Origin: an uncultured Hungatella sp.
GTDB lineage: Bacteria > Bacillota > Clostridia > Lachnospirales > Lachnospiraceae
DNA: 13,330 bases
Direction: 5' to 3'
Assembly (NCBI GenBank): GCA_910585645.1
Contig: CAJUFP010000122.1
Location: 1-13,330 of the forward strand
A model generated the notes under the pieces. It saw only the letters and a program-made list of their open reading frames with translations, searched no databases and was not told where the DNA came from. The position numbers and the translations under genes were made by a program. Below are positions 1 to 7,435 of this stretch, in pieces; position 1 is the first letter of the stretch; every line of letters begins with the position of its first letter.

Positions 1-89
1 CGGAATGTTTGGCATATCTGAACCCGGACAGGACATCTCTCCTTCTCTGACTGGCCCCACGACCAAATCCGCCCCATTGCTCACTCAAC
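1..89 (+). repeat. Structured repeat copy 1, right part only (cut by the window edge)
   Basis: The first 34 bases are identical to 10089-10122 of the full copy. The match resumes at 41-56 (equal to 10131-10146) and ends in the terminal repeat TTGCTCACTCAAC at 77-89. Between these blocks the copies differ by substitutions and a one-base shift, so this is a diverged family member and not a recent duplicate. The left arm would lie outside the window. It has the same orientation as copy 2 and ends 7 bp beyond the mntA stop codon. No open reading frame is supported inside it. Confidence 0.85.
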
Positions 90-96
90 AATACAC

Positions 97-438
97 CTAA
101 TTCATCCAGACAGCCTCTTTTATCATGGTCTTGTAGGCGCTGCTGTCATTAACTTCCAGCCCTATCTCCAAAAGCTTTTTATCCATGATTTGGTCATCCT
201 CTTTTAAAGCCGTTAAATCTACAATATCAAACTTGATATTTAAAACTTTCTTCAGAGTATGATAAATCAAAAAATATGCTTCACTTGATATAGTTTCCTG
301 CCCCTCCACTACTACATCTAAATCACTGTTTTCTTTTGCCTGACCTGTAGCATAGGACCCTGCATACCCAAACCGATATCCCAATCTCAGTGCCTTCAAA
401 GAATCAAAGACTTTTCTAATATCAGTGACATTCAGCAT
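97..438 (-). CDS. mntA: MntA-type minimal nucleotidyltransferase (antitoxin of a HepT/MntA pair)
   Basis: This 113-aa protein belongs to the minimal nucleotidyltransferase family (polymerase beta fold). It shows an exact GSX10DXD motif: Gly27-Ser28, then Asp39 and Asp41. A third candidate metal-binding acidic residue is Asp71, in the strand FDIVDL. In characterised HepT/MntA systems this enzyme AMPylates a tyrosine of the HEPN ribonuclease toxin HepT and so neutralises it. Length is normal for the family and the active-site motif is intact. The ATG is preceded by a GGGGAG ribosome binding site (about 443-449). The gene begins just after the remnant of a HepT gene on the same strand, which supports the pairing. 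Because the partner is truncated, the enzyme may now be an orphan or act on another HEPN protein. The family call is secure; the in vivo role is inferred. Confidence 0.85.
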   Translation of the reverse strand: MLNVTDIRKVFDSLKALRLGYRFGYAGSYATGQAKENSDLDVVVEGQETISSEAYFLIYHTLKKVLNIKFDIVDLTALKEDDQIMDKKLLEIGLEVNDSSAYKTMIKEAVWMN

Positions 439-448
439 AAACTCTCCC

Positions 449-754
449 CTACTTTCCCTTATTCTCCTGACAATATTGAATCCTATCCTTCACCTGCGCA
501 AAACTGCTGTCACTGTAGCACTCCCTGACAAATGTGTACAGCACCTACCTGCTCAAACTATCTATCTGCAAAACACAAAAGGAGCAAATATCCATGCAAT
601 CTTCATTCTTAGCAAATTCTGCTGATGTATTACATCCTGTTCTTTTTAGTATACTCTTAATCTTTTCCATATAGGTTAAAATCTTCAATAATACCTGAAT
701 ATCCCTGCTTATACTTTTACTCAATTCACTGCTTCCTGTTTCCATATTTGACAC
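449..754 (-). pseudogene. Decayed HepT-like HEPN (DUF86-type) toxin gene
   Basis: Reading from a GTG at 752-754, preceded by AGGAA at suitable spacing, the frame gives 69 residues and then a TAG at 545-547. The N-terminal part resembles HepT: an amphipathic helix (DIQVLLKILTYMEKI), a charged segment, and the CMDICSFCVLQIDSLS helix where family members read roughly 'D.C.MCLLQIGELA.LS'. Continuing past the TAG in the same frame, about 31 more residues run to a second TAG at 449-451. Their end (VKDRIQYCQE) vaguely recalls the family's C-terminal helix. The catalytic RX4-6H(XY) motif expected between these parts is absent, and the total of about 100 codons is short of the usual 130-145. I infer an internal deletion plus a nonsense change that removed RNase activity. 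The 69-aa product could still be made. Assembly error cannot be excluded from sequence alone. Confidence 0.65.
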
Positions 755-768
755 TTTGATTCCTATCC

Positions 769-1359
769 CTATCTCACCATAGCCCCGTCAGCCCCCACCC
801 GATATCCGTCAGGCGTGGTGGTATTGGTCAGAAGTGCCCCATACGTCCCGTCCGATGAGCCGTTGAAATAGTAGGCTTTCCCGCCTATGATCTGCCATCC
901 CACTCTCATGGCGCCCAGGCTCCCGTCGTCCACCGGGTTCAGATAGAACCGAGACCCGTCCTTGTCCAGCCACCCGGTTTTCAGATGGCCGCCCTCATTA
1001 AAATAGTACCACCGGCCGTCAATACAGGCCCATTTATCGGCAGGCCACGACCCGTTGTCGAACCGGTACCACCATCCGTCCGGCGTGTATCTCCAGCCTC
1101 TGTCATAAGGGCCGCCCCGGTAGGCCGGTCCCCAGGATTCGTCGCTTTCATAATTCCAACTGCTTACCATATACTCTCCCGGCCCGGCCCCCTTAAATCC
1201 CGGATAGTCATAGACATCGATCCCTCCAGGCCCTTTTACCTTTACTTTTGCCACGGCTGTTACAGGTCCCCACAACAACATCCCTGCTCCTATCGCCACA
1301 ACAAACACAGCAGCCGCCCTCCGCATCCATGAATACATTCTGTCTTTTCTTTTCATCAT
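769..1359 (-). CDS. Secreted cell-wall/glucan-binding-repeat protein, 196 aa
   Basis: The N-terminus is a signal peptide: positive residues (MKRKDRMYSWMRR) followed by a hydrophobic segment at about residues 14-37 ending near AVA. A Gly/Tyr-rich linker (about 40-90) precedes roughly four cell-wall-binding repeats at about 94-111, 112-131, 132-155 and 156-177. Their hallmarks include DGRWYYFNEGGHLKTGW, a GWQIIGGKAYYFN stretch and a terminal PDGYRVGADGAMV. Such repeats, as in choline/glucan-binding proteins, attach proteins to cell-wall polymers or exopolysaccharide. No catalytic domain is visible, so it may be a wall-decorating or matrix protein. It follows proC by 43 bp on the same strand without a visible terminator, so it is probably cotranscribed. 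Two adjacent ATGs (1357-1359 and 1354-1356) lie behind GGAAGG; which is used is not certain, and ATG codon 8 is a weaker alternative. Confidence 0.85.
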   Translation of the reverse strand: MMKRKDRMYSWMRRAAAVFVVAIGAGMLLWGPVTAVAKVKVKGPGGIDVYDYPGFKGAGPGEYMVSSWNYESDESWGPAYRGGPYDRGWRYTPDGWWYRFDNGSWPADKWACIDGRWYYFNEGGHLKTGWLDKDGSRFYLNPVDDGSLGAMRVGWQIIGGKAYYFNGSSDGTYGALLTNTTTPDGYRVGADGAMVR

Positions 1360-1402
1360 ATTTTCCCATACCTTCCTTTTGATTCTTGTCTTTTCAACCC
1401 TT

Positions 1403-2191
1403 TCATCTCTTCATAACCGCGTCAATCCCCTCAATCACAGCACCCCGAAACCCCTTCCTCTCCATGGCGCAAACCCCCGCTATGGTAGTCCCGCCCGGCG
1501 AACACACCCCGTCCTTCATAACTCCGGGATGGCGCCCCGTGGCCAGCTGCAGCTTCCCTGTCCCCGCCACCATCTGGCTGGCCAGCTTATAGGAAAGCTC
1601 CCTGGACAGCCCGTGAAGCACCGCCCCGTCGCTTAAAGCCTCGATAAACATAGCCGCGAAAGCCGGACCGCACCCGCTTATGGTCCCGGCGATCCCTAAG
1701 TGTTCTTTGTCCACAACCTCCACCATTCCCATGGAGGAAAATAATTCCCTCACGGTCCCAAACTCCTCCTCTGTAAGGGAGTGCCTCTCCTCGCACAGGA
1801 TAATCCCCTCCCCCACAGCCACCGGCGTATTAGGCAAGGTGCTTAAGTGATGGGTTCCCGGAAGCAGAAACTCCTCATACTTCTCAAAGGTCAAATTAAC
1901 CGCCACAGAGATCAGAATCCTCCCTTTTAGAACATCCAAAACAGGGGACAATACCTCCTCCACCAGATAAGGCTTCACCGCCACAATGACCACATCCGAC
2001 CTTTCCACCGTTTCCCTTACTGTCTCACACCCATGTATTCCATATCGCCCCGCGTTATCCCGCAGCTTGTCCTGATTTCTGGCACAGGCATAAATCCTGT
2101 CCGGCTCCAGGGCCCCTCCCCGTATCATACCCTCTGCCATAGCCTGAGCCATGTTTCCGAAGCCGATAAAACCTACTGCTAAATCTTTCAT
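1403..2191 (-). CDS. proC: Pyrroline-5-carboxylate reductase
   Basis: The product reduces 1-pyrroline-5-carboxylate to proline with NAD(P)H, the last step of proline synthesis, in the cytoplasm. The 262-aa protein is full length. It has an N-terminal Rossmann nucleotide-binding motif (VGFIGFGNMAQAM, about residues 6-18), the VIVAVKP strand, the PNTPVAVGEG segment, and the C-terminal helical dimerisation domain with SGCGPAF and the family signature VCSPGGTTIAG near the C-terminus. I chose the ATG at 2189-2191 because GGGGAGG ends 6 bp before it. The ATG two codons earlier directly abuts the Shine-Dalgarno sequence. It lies downstream of the dnaJ terminator, so it should have its own promoter, but I see no convincing -35/-10 pair. 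The secreted repeat protein gene follows. Confidence 0.95.
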   Translation of the reverse strand: MKDLAVGFIGFGNMAQAMAEGMIRGGALEPDRIYACARNQDKLRDNAGRYGIHGCETVRETVERSDVVIVAVKPYLVEEVLSPVLDVLKGRILISVAVNLTFEKYEEFLLPGTHHLSTLPNTPVAVGEGIILCEERHSLTEEEFGTVRELFSSMGMVEVVDKEHLGIAGTISGCGPAFAAMFIEALSDGAVLHGLSRELSYKLASQMVAGTGKLQLATGRHPGVMKDGVCSPGGTTIAGVCAMERKGFRGAVIEGIDAVMKR

Positions 2192-2279
2192 CGTCATCCT
2201 CCCCTGTTTATATTTTGTCTGAGTATTACCTTGAAGATATCATAACACATTTTGATGAATATCTCTACTTTTCCAATAG

Positions 2280-2308
2280 AAAAACAGACTGCCAAATCCC
2301 GCAGTCTG
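2280..2308 (-). terminator. Rho-independent terminator of the heat-shock operon
   Basis: On the minus strand a perfect 8-bp stem (CAGACTGC paired with GCAGTCTG, plus-strand arms 2301-2308 and 2285-2292) with an 8-nt loop is followed directly by five T residues (plus-strand A run 2280-2284). It lies 24 bp past the dnaJ stop codon and separates the hrcA-grpE-dnaK-dnaJ operon from proC. Confidence 0.88.
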
Positions 2309-2332
2309 CTTTCCCATCATACGCCATCTATG

Positions 2333-3493
2333 TTACTTAAACAACCCTTTCTTCTTATGTCCGCCCTCATCCTTAGGCGTCCTGCCGTTCATCAGGTCAT
2401 CGTACCGCCGCAGAGCCTCCCTCTGCTCCTCGTTCATCCGCTCCGGCACCTGGACCACCAGAGTCACATAATGGTCGCCCCGCACTGCCTTATTGCGAAG
2501 AGACGGCACGCCCTTGCCTTTCAGCCGCACCTTGGTGTCGGTCTGAGTCCCGGCCTTCACCTCGTACTCCACTTCCCCGTCCACGGTCTTGATGCGGACA
2601 GGTCCGCCCAGAGCCGCCACGGCAAATGAGATAGGCACGGTAGAGTAGATGCTGGTCTCCCTGCGGACAAACACCGGATGCTTGGACACTACGGCCTCCA
2701 CCAACAGATCCCCTCTTTCTCCCCCGTTGCTTCCGGGTTCCCCGGAACCTGCCATGCGGATACTCTGCCCGTCGTCGATGCCTGCGGGGATGGTGATCTT
2801 CAGTTTCTTCCTTCTGGTAATATACCCGGTTCCCCGGCAGTCAGCACACTTCTCCCGGATCACCTTTCCCGTGCCGCCGCAGTCCGGACAGGTCTGGACA
2901 TTCTGAACCGTGCCGAACATAGACTGCTGGGTGTACATGATCTTGCCTTTGCCGTTGCACTTGGAGCAGGTCTCCGGCGAAGTGCCGGCCTTTGCCCCTG
3001 TGCCGTGACAGGAAGCACACTCTTCCTTGTAGTTGATATCAATCTCTTTCTCACAGCCGAAGATGGCCTCCTCAAAGGTGATCCTCACGCTGGTCCTCAC
3101 ATTGGCTCCCCTCATGGGGCCGTTATACCTGGAACTGCTTCTGGAACGCCCGCCGCCGAAGATATCCCCAAAGATATCTCCGAAAATATCCCCCATATCC
3201 GCGCCGTCGAATCCGCCGAAACCGCCAAACCCGCCGAAACCGCCGCCTCCGCCTGCGCCGCCGTCAAAGGCCGCGTGGCCGAACTGGTCATACTGCTTTC
3301 TCTTCTCGCTGTCGCTGAGCACGCTGTAGGCCTCGGAAGCCTCCTTAAACTTTTTCTCTGCCTCCGTGTCTCCCGGATTGGCATCCGGGTGATATTTCTT
3401 TGCCAGGACTCTGTACGCCTTTTTGATCGCCGCGTCATCCGCGTTCTTGGGGACGCCCAGGACTTCGTAGTAATCTCTCTTGCTCTCTGCCAT
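2333..3493 (-). CDS. dnaJ: Chaperone DnaJ (Hsp40, class A)
   Basis: DnaJ is the co-chaperone that delivers unfolded clients to DnaK and stimulates its ATPase. The 386-aa protein has all class A parts. The J domain spans residues 1-72, with the essential HPD triad at 35-37. A Gly/Phe-rich linker spans about 78-115 and contains FGG repeats and three consecutive GDIF units at 101-112. A zinc-finger region of about 159-215 carries four CXXCXGXG motifs (CASCHGTG, CSKCNGKG, CPDCGGTG, CADCRGTG), and a C-terminal substrate-binding domain follows. The ATG follows a modest AAAGG ribosome binding site about 10 bp away. It is the last gene of the operon, 148 bp after dnaK across a region able to fold, and is followed by a terminator. 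Confidence 0.98.
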   Translation of the reverse strand: MAESKRDYYEVLGVPKNADDAAIKKAYRVLAKKYHPDANPGDTEAEKKFKEASEAYSVLSDSEKRKQYDQFGHAAFDGGAGGGGGFGGFGGFGGFDGADMGDIFGDIFGDIFGGGRSRSSSRYNGPMRGANVRTSVRITFEEAIFGCEKEIDINYKEECASCHGTGAKAGTSPETCSKCNGKGKIMYTQQSMFGTVQNVQTCPDCGGTGKVIREKCADCRGTGYITRRKKLKITIPAGIDDGQSIRMAGSGEPGSNGGERGDLLVEAVVSKHPVFVRRETSIYSTVPISFAVAALGGPVRIKTVDGEVEYEVKAGTQTDTKVRLKGKGVPSLRNKAVRGDHYVTLVVQVPERMNEEQREALRRYDDLMNGRTPKDEGGHKKKGLFK

Positions 3494-3526
3494 ACTGGTC
3501 TACCTTTCCGATCTCCAAACATCACA

Positions 3527-3556
3527 GAAAAGTGCTGTACTGCTACAACACTTTTC
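3527..3556 (-). other. Stem-loop between dnaK and dnaJ
   Basis: GAAAAGTG-C-TGTA (3527-3539) pairs with TACA-A-CACTTTTC (3544-3556) around a CTGC loop, giving 12 pairs with one mismatch. No T run follows on the minus strand, so it does not look like a terminator. It could be an mRNA processing or stability element setting the DnaK:DnaJ ratio, which is inference. A second dyad in the same spacer pairs GTGGGAACC (3568-3576) with GGTTACCCCAC (3611-3621). Confidence 0.55.
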
Positions 3557-3641
3557 CGCAATATATAGTGGGAACCCCGAACTTTGCCGCGCCGCGTCCG
3601 GGTAGCGAATGGTTACCCCACGGTTCATGGGAAACGATTCT

Positions 3642-5519
3642 TTATACTTCCCTGAAATCTCCGTCAATCACATCGTCATCCGGCTGCTGTGCCGCCCCGG
3701 CGCCTGCTCCTGCTCCCATATCCGGGCCTGCCGCTCCGGCGCCTGCTCCTGCTGCCTGAGCCTGCTCATACACCTTGGCGAACAGCGCCTGGGCGCTTGT
3801 CATCAGCTTCTCCTTGCCTGCCTTGATGTCCTCCACCTGAGCGTCGGTCATCTCCTCAACAGGAGCCCGGTTGATGGCTTCCTTCAGCGCGTTCAGATCC
3901 GCTTCCACAGCAGCTTTGTCGTTGGCGTCGATCTTATCGCCTACATCTGCCAGAGCCTTCTCGGTCTGGAATACCATGGAATCCGCGTCATTTCTCGCGT
4001 CGATGGCTTCCTTGCGCTTTCTGTCCTGAGCCTCATACTCCGCCGCTTCCTTCACAGCCTTCTCAATGTCAGAATCAGACATGTTGGACCCGGAGGTAAT
4101 GGTGATATGCTGCTCCTTGCCTGTTCCCAGATCCTTGGCGGATACATTTACAATGCCGTTGGCGTCAATATCAAAGGTAACCTCGATCTGGGGAACGCCT
4201 CTCCTTGCAGGCGGAATTCCGTCCAGACGGAACTGACCTAAAGTCTTGTTGTCCCGGGCAAACTGTCTCTCACCCTGTACCACATGGATATCCACAGCAG
4301 TCTGGTTGTCAGCCGCGGTGGAGAAGATCTGGCTCTTCTTGGTGGGAATGGTGGTATTCCTCTCGATCAGTCTGGTGGCCACGCCGCCCATGGTCTCGAT
4401 GGACAAAGACAGCGGGGTAACGTCCAGAAGCAGGATATCCCCTGCGCCGGCATCGCCGGCCAGCTTGCCGCCCTGGATGCCCGCGCCGATGGCAACGCAC
4501 TCATCCGGGTTCAGGCTCTTGGAAGGCTCATGTCCGGTCAGCTGTTTTACTTTTTCCTGAGCCGCGATCATACGGGTGGAACCGCCTACTAAAAGCACCT
4601 TGCCAAGCTCGGAGGCTGTAATGCCCGCGTCCTTCAAAGCGTTCTGTACAGGAATGGCCGTTCTCTCGATCAGGTCATGGGTCAGCTCGTCAAATTTCGC
4701 CCTGGTCAGATTCATATCCAGATGCTTGGGCCCTTCATTGGTCGCAGTGATGAACGGAAGGTTGATGTTCGTTGTGGTGGCAGTGGAAAGCTCCTTCTTG
4801 GCCTTCTCCGCAGCCTCTTTCAGTCTCTGGAGAGCCATCTTGTCGCCGGACAAGTCAACGCCCTCCGCTTTCTTAAACTCGTCGATAAGCCACTGGGTAA
4901 TGCGGTTGTCAAAGTCATCGCCGCCCAGTCTCGTATCGCCGTTGGTGGAAAGCACCTCGATCACGCCGTCGCCGATCTCGATGATGGACACATCAAACGT
5001 ACCGCCGCCCAGGTCGTATACCATGATCTTCTGCTCTTTTTCATTGTCAAGGCCGTAGGCCAGGGCCGCGGCCGTAGGCTCGTTGATGATCCTCTTTACA
5101 TCCAGTCCGGCGATCTTGCCCGCGTCCTTGGTTGCCTGACGCTGCGCGTCGTTAAAATACGCGGGAACCGTGATGACCGCTTCTGTCACGGTCTCGCCCA
5201 GATAGCTCTCCGCGTCCGCTTTCAGCTTCTGCAGGATCATAGCAGAGATCTCCTGGGGAGTATACTTCTTCCCGTCAATATCCACCTTGTAATCGCTTCC
5301 CATATGCCTTTTGATGGAAGAGATGGTCTTGTCAGCGTTGGTAACCGCCTGGCGCTTTGCAGGCTCGCCTACCAGCCTCTCCCCTGTCTTTGTAAACGCT
5401 ACGATGGACGGCGTGGTCCTGACGCCCTCCGCGTTGGCGATAACCGTCGGCTTGCCGCCTTCCATAACGGCCACACAGCTGTTGGTTGTACCTAAGTCAA
5501 TACCTATAATCTTGCCCAT
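3642..5519 (-). CDS. dnaK: Chaperone DnaK (Hsp70)
   Basis: DnaK is the ATP-dependent chaperone that binds hydrophobic segments of client proteins, with DnaJ as ATPase stimulator and GrpE as nucleotide exchange factor. The 625-aa length is typical of Firmicutes. The ATPase domain opens with IGIDLGTTNSCV and contains PAYFNDAQRQATKDAG, the phosphate-binding YDLGGGTFDVS and LLVGGSTRM. The interdomain linker leads into DVTPLSLSIETMGG, followed by the beta-sandwich substrate domain and helical lid. The tail is rich in Gly/Ala (GAGAGAAGPDMGAGAGAGAA) and ends in an acidic DDDVIDGDFREV, matching the usual C-terminus. The ATG has a strong AGGAGG ribosome binding site 8 bp upstream, stronger than those of its operon neighbours, which fits DnaK being the most abundant product. 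Confidence 0.98.
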   Translation of the reverse strand: MGKIIGIDLGTTNSCVAVMEGGKPTVIANAEGVRTTPSIVAFTKTGERLVGEPAKRQAVTNADKTISSIKRHMGSDYKVDIDGKKYTPQEISAMILQKLKADAESYLGETVTEAVITVPAYFNDAQRQATKDAGKIAGLDVKRIINEPTAAALAYGLDNEKEQKIMVYDLGGGTFDVSIIEIGDGVIEVLSTNGDTRLGGDDFDNRITQWLIDEFKKAEGVDLSGDKMALQRLKEAAEKAKKELSTATTTNINLPFITATNEGPKHLDMNLTRAKFDELTHDLIERTAIPVQNALKDAGITASELGKVLLVGGSTRMIAAQEKVKQLTGHEPSKSLNPDECVAIGAGIQGGKLAGDAGAGDILLLDVTPLSLSIETMGGVATRLIERNTTIPTKKSQIFSTAADNQTAVDIHVVQGERQFARDNKTLGQFRLDGIPPARRGVPQIEVTFDIDANGIVNVSAKDLGTGKEQHITITSGSNMSDSDIEKAVKEAAEYEAQDRKRKEAIDARNDADSMVFQTEKALADVGDKIDANDKAAVEADLNALKEAINRAPVEEMTDAQVEDIKAGKEKLMTSAQALFAKVYEQAQAAGAGAGAAGPDMGAGAGAGAAQQPDDDVIDGDFREV

Positions 5520-5643
5520 AGCTTTTTCCTCCTATATAAAATCCATTTTTTTAAATGTGTCTGCTGCCTGATCAAACCGAACCTCTGTCCGGATACTGCG
5601 TGACGGGAACTTTCGCAAAACAGTCAGCCTCTTTTGCCGTCCC
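5520..5643 (-). other. grpE-dnaK intercistronic spacer with a weak stem-loop
   Basis: This 124-bp spacer holds no gene. GCAAAA (5615-5620) can pair with TTTTGC (5632-5637), extended past a bulge by GACG (5602-5605) with CGTC (5638-5641). No T run follows on the minus strand, so readthrough from grpE into dnaK is expected. The left end holds the dnaK ribosome binding site. I see no CIRCE or convincing promoter here. Confidence 0.4.
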
Positions 5644-6318
5644 CTAATTCGCTACCTGTACCATGCTATGTCTCACCACGCTGTCCCGGTACAGATAACC
5701 CTTCTGAAATTCCTGGACCACCACGTTCTCCCCCTGTTCCTCATCCTCCACATGCATCACCGCGTTGTGGAAGTTCGGGTCAAACTGCTGGCCTACGGCT
5801 TCAATGGGCTTAACGCCCGCCTCCTCCAGATTCTTCAGAAGCTGCTTATATATCATCTCCATGCCCTCGGCAAAGGAAGTTCCCTTGGCATCCTCAGGCA
5901 TCGAGTTTAAGCCTCTCTCAAAATTGTCGATCACCGGCAGAATCCGCTCGATGATGTCTTTGGCTCCTATCTCGAACATGGCGGACTTCTCTTTCTCTGT
6001 CCGCTTTCTGAAATTGTCAAACTCTGCCATATTTCTCTTAAGCCGGTCTGTCAGCTCCTCGATCTGAGCGTCCTTAGGATCCTTCTTCTCCTTCTTCTTG
6101 CCAAAAAAACCTTTCTTTGGAGAATCCTTTAACTCCTCCGGCTCCTGTCCTTTTGGGGACTCCTCCGAAGACTGCCCATCATCCGGCTGCTTTACCTCCG
6201 CGTCCGGGCCGTCCGGAGCCTGATCCGGTCCCTCTTTTTCTCTGGTCTCATCCGCCGCTTCCCCTCCAAGGTCCGCCGCCTGCTCCATGTCCTCTTCCCT
6301 TCTATTCTCTTCGCTCAC
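5644..6318 (-). CDS. grpE: Nucleotide exchange factor GrpE
   Basis: GrpE releases ADP from DnaK and resets the chaperone cycle; it works as a dimer. The 224-aa protein has a long acidic, low-complexity N-terminus (residues 1 to about 70, rich in E, D, P, G), then a K-rich patch (KKGFFGKKKEKKDPKD). The long coiled-coil helix includes LTDRLKRNMAEFDNFRKRTEKE, interrupted here only for quotation as LTDRLKRNMAEF then DNFRKRTEKE. The signature core comprises PVIDNFERGL, GMEMIYKQLL, GVKPIEAVGQQFDPNFHNAV and the terminal beta domain ending GYLYRDSVVRHSMVQV. The start is GTG at 6316-6318 with AAAGGTGAG 5-7 bp upstream. That ribosome binding site overlaps the 3' end of hrcA, whose stop is 7 bp away, so the two are probably translationally coupled. 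Confidence 0.97.
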   Translation of the reverse strand: MSEENRREEDMEQAADLGGEAADETREKEGPDQAPDGPDAEVKQPDDGQSSEESPKGQEPEELKDSPKKGFFGKKKEKKDPKDAQIEELTDRLKRNMAEFDNFRKRTEKEKSAMFEIGAKDIIERILPVIDNFERGLNSMPEDAKGTSFAEGMEMIYKQLLKNLEEAGVKPIEAVGQQFDPNFHNAVMHVEDEEQGENVVVQEFQKGYLYRDSVVRHSMVQVAN

Positions 6319-6325
6319 TGCACTC

Positions 6326-7363
6326 TCACCTTTCGTCTTCCTTTTTAAATGTAGCGTCCAGCTGGGTTATGAGATTTCGTAACGTCTTGAGCACTTTCTC
6401 ATAATCCATCCGCTTAGGCCCGATGATCCCGATGGTGCCTTTCAGCCCCTCGCCCAGCTCGTAGGTGGCGGTGACCACGCTGCAGTCCTTCATGGCCTGG
6501 ACCGGGGACTCGTCGCCGATGTACACCTGGATCCCTGTCTCGCTGTCGGCTCCCACGGTATCCACCAGCTCCTGCAGCGTCTCCGTGTGCTCCAGAGTGC
6601 TCAAAAGCTCGCTGGCCTTGCGGCTGTCGCTTAATTCCGGGTATTTGAAAATATTGGTAGCTCCGCTGGTGTAGATCTGAAGCTCATCCTCGTCGGCCTT
6701 GATGACCGCCGCCACCTCGTTGAGCACCAGGTCCACCACCTTGCTGTGGATGCCCGCCTGCTCCTTTAACCGGCTGATGACTCCCAGATTGATCTCCTCA
6801 ATGGTCAGGCCGTTTAAGTTGGTGTTCAGAAGGATGTTCAGGTTCAAAAGTTCCTCGTCGCTGATGGCTTCCTCTATGTTCACCATGGTGTTCTTGATGA
6901 TGTTCCCCTCCACCACCGTCACAATAAGAAGCTTGTGAGTGTCCACCTTAGAAAGCTGGATAAACTTTAACTTGTTGCGGTGGTACTGGGGGCCGCTTAT
7001 CATGGCCGCGTAGTTGGTGTTGCTGGCCAGGTTCTTGGCAAGGGCTTTCAGCACCTGCTCCAGACGGCCCATGCGCTGGACCATCATCTCCTTGATCTCC
7101 GTCACCTCATTATCCTTCTCCAGAAGGATCTGATCCACATAGAAGCGGTATCCCTTGTCAGAGGGGATCCTCCCTGCCGACGTATGAGGCTGGACGATAT
7201 AACCCATCTCCTCCAGATCGGACATCTCGTTGCGTATGGTGGCTGAACTCCACTTGGAATTCACATACTTGGAAATGGTTCTGGACCCTACCGGCTCCCC
7301 GGTCTCCATATAGTTCTTTATGATCGCTTTTAAAATGGTGATCTTTCGCTCGTCCAGTTCCAT
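6326..7363 (-). CDS. hrcA: Heat-inducible transcription repressor HrcA
   Basis: HrcA represses class I heat-shock genes by binding the CIRCE operator, and its activity is set by GroEL availability. The 345-aa protein begins MELDERKITILKAIIKNYM, the usual family start. An N-terminal winged helix-turn-helix follows (EPVGSRTISK, then WSSATIRNEMSDLEEMGYI and the wing HTSAGRIPSDKGYRFYVD). The C-terminal part holds the GAF-like and dimerisation regions. I place the start at the ATG 7361-7363, behind GGACGGGGG. A longer frame from GTG at 7400-7402 would start inside the CIRCE operator, has no ribosome binding site, and adds 13 residues atypical of the family. As first gene of the operon downstream of CIRCE, it represses itself along with grpE, dnaK and dnaJ. 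Confidence 0.96.
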   Translation of the reverse strand: MELDERKITILKAIIKNYMETGEPVGSRTISKYVNSKWSSATIRNEMSDLEEMGYIVQPHTSAGRIPSDKGYRFYVDQILLEKDNEVTEIKEMMVQRMGRLEQVLKALAKNLASNTNYAAMISGPQYHRNKLKFIQLSKVDTHKLLIVTVVEGNIIKNTMVNIEEAISDEELLNLNILLNTNLNGLTIEEINLGVISRLKEQAGIHSKVVDLVLNEVAAVIKADEDELQIYTSGATNIFKYPELSDSRKASELLSTLEHTETLQELVDTVGADSETGIQVYIGDESPVQAMKDCSVVTATYELGEGLKGTIGIIGPKRMDYEKVLKTLRNLITQLDATFKKEDER

Positions 7364-7395
7364 ATCCCCCGTCCTTTCTGTGAGATTTCGGCTTG

Positions 7396-7422
7396 TTAGC
7401 ACTCATTCCGATTGAGTGCTAA
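7396..7422 (-). promoter_or_regulatory. CIRCE operator (HrcA binding site)
   Basis: A perfect consensus inverted repeat, TTAGCACTC-N9-GAGTGCTAA, with arms at 7396-7404 and 7414-7422. It lies between the -10 box and the hrcA start, around and just after the expected transcription start, as is usual for HrcA-repressed operons. The site is symmetric; strand is given for the controlled operon. Confidence 0.98.
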
Positions 7423-7435
7423 TGGCTATGCTCCT

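Noticed and set aside
2198..2279. Promoter for proC (TTCAAG-N17-TATAAA on the minus strand)
   Set aside because: The transcription start would fall on the Shine-Dalgarno sequence itself, leaving no room for the leader, so I did not call it.
2678..3568. Long plus-strand open frame of 296 codons opposite dnaJ
   Set aside because: It is antisense to a full-length, well-conserved dnaJ, has no recognisable domain, and arises from GC-biased codon use on the other strand.
3527..3621. Rho-independent terminator between dnaK and dnaJ
   Set aside because: Stems are present but no T run follows on the transcribed strand, and dnaJ has no visible promoter of its own.
4677..5495. Long plus-strand open frame of 272 codons opposite dnaK
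   Set aside because: It lies fully antisense to the DnaK ATPase domain, without family motifs or its own expression signals; a shadow frame.
7364..7402. Longer hrcA start (GTG at 7400-7402)
   Set aside because: The codon lies within CIRCE, lacks a ribosome binding site and adds residues not typical of HrcA; ATG at 7361-7363 fits the family start.
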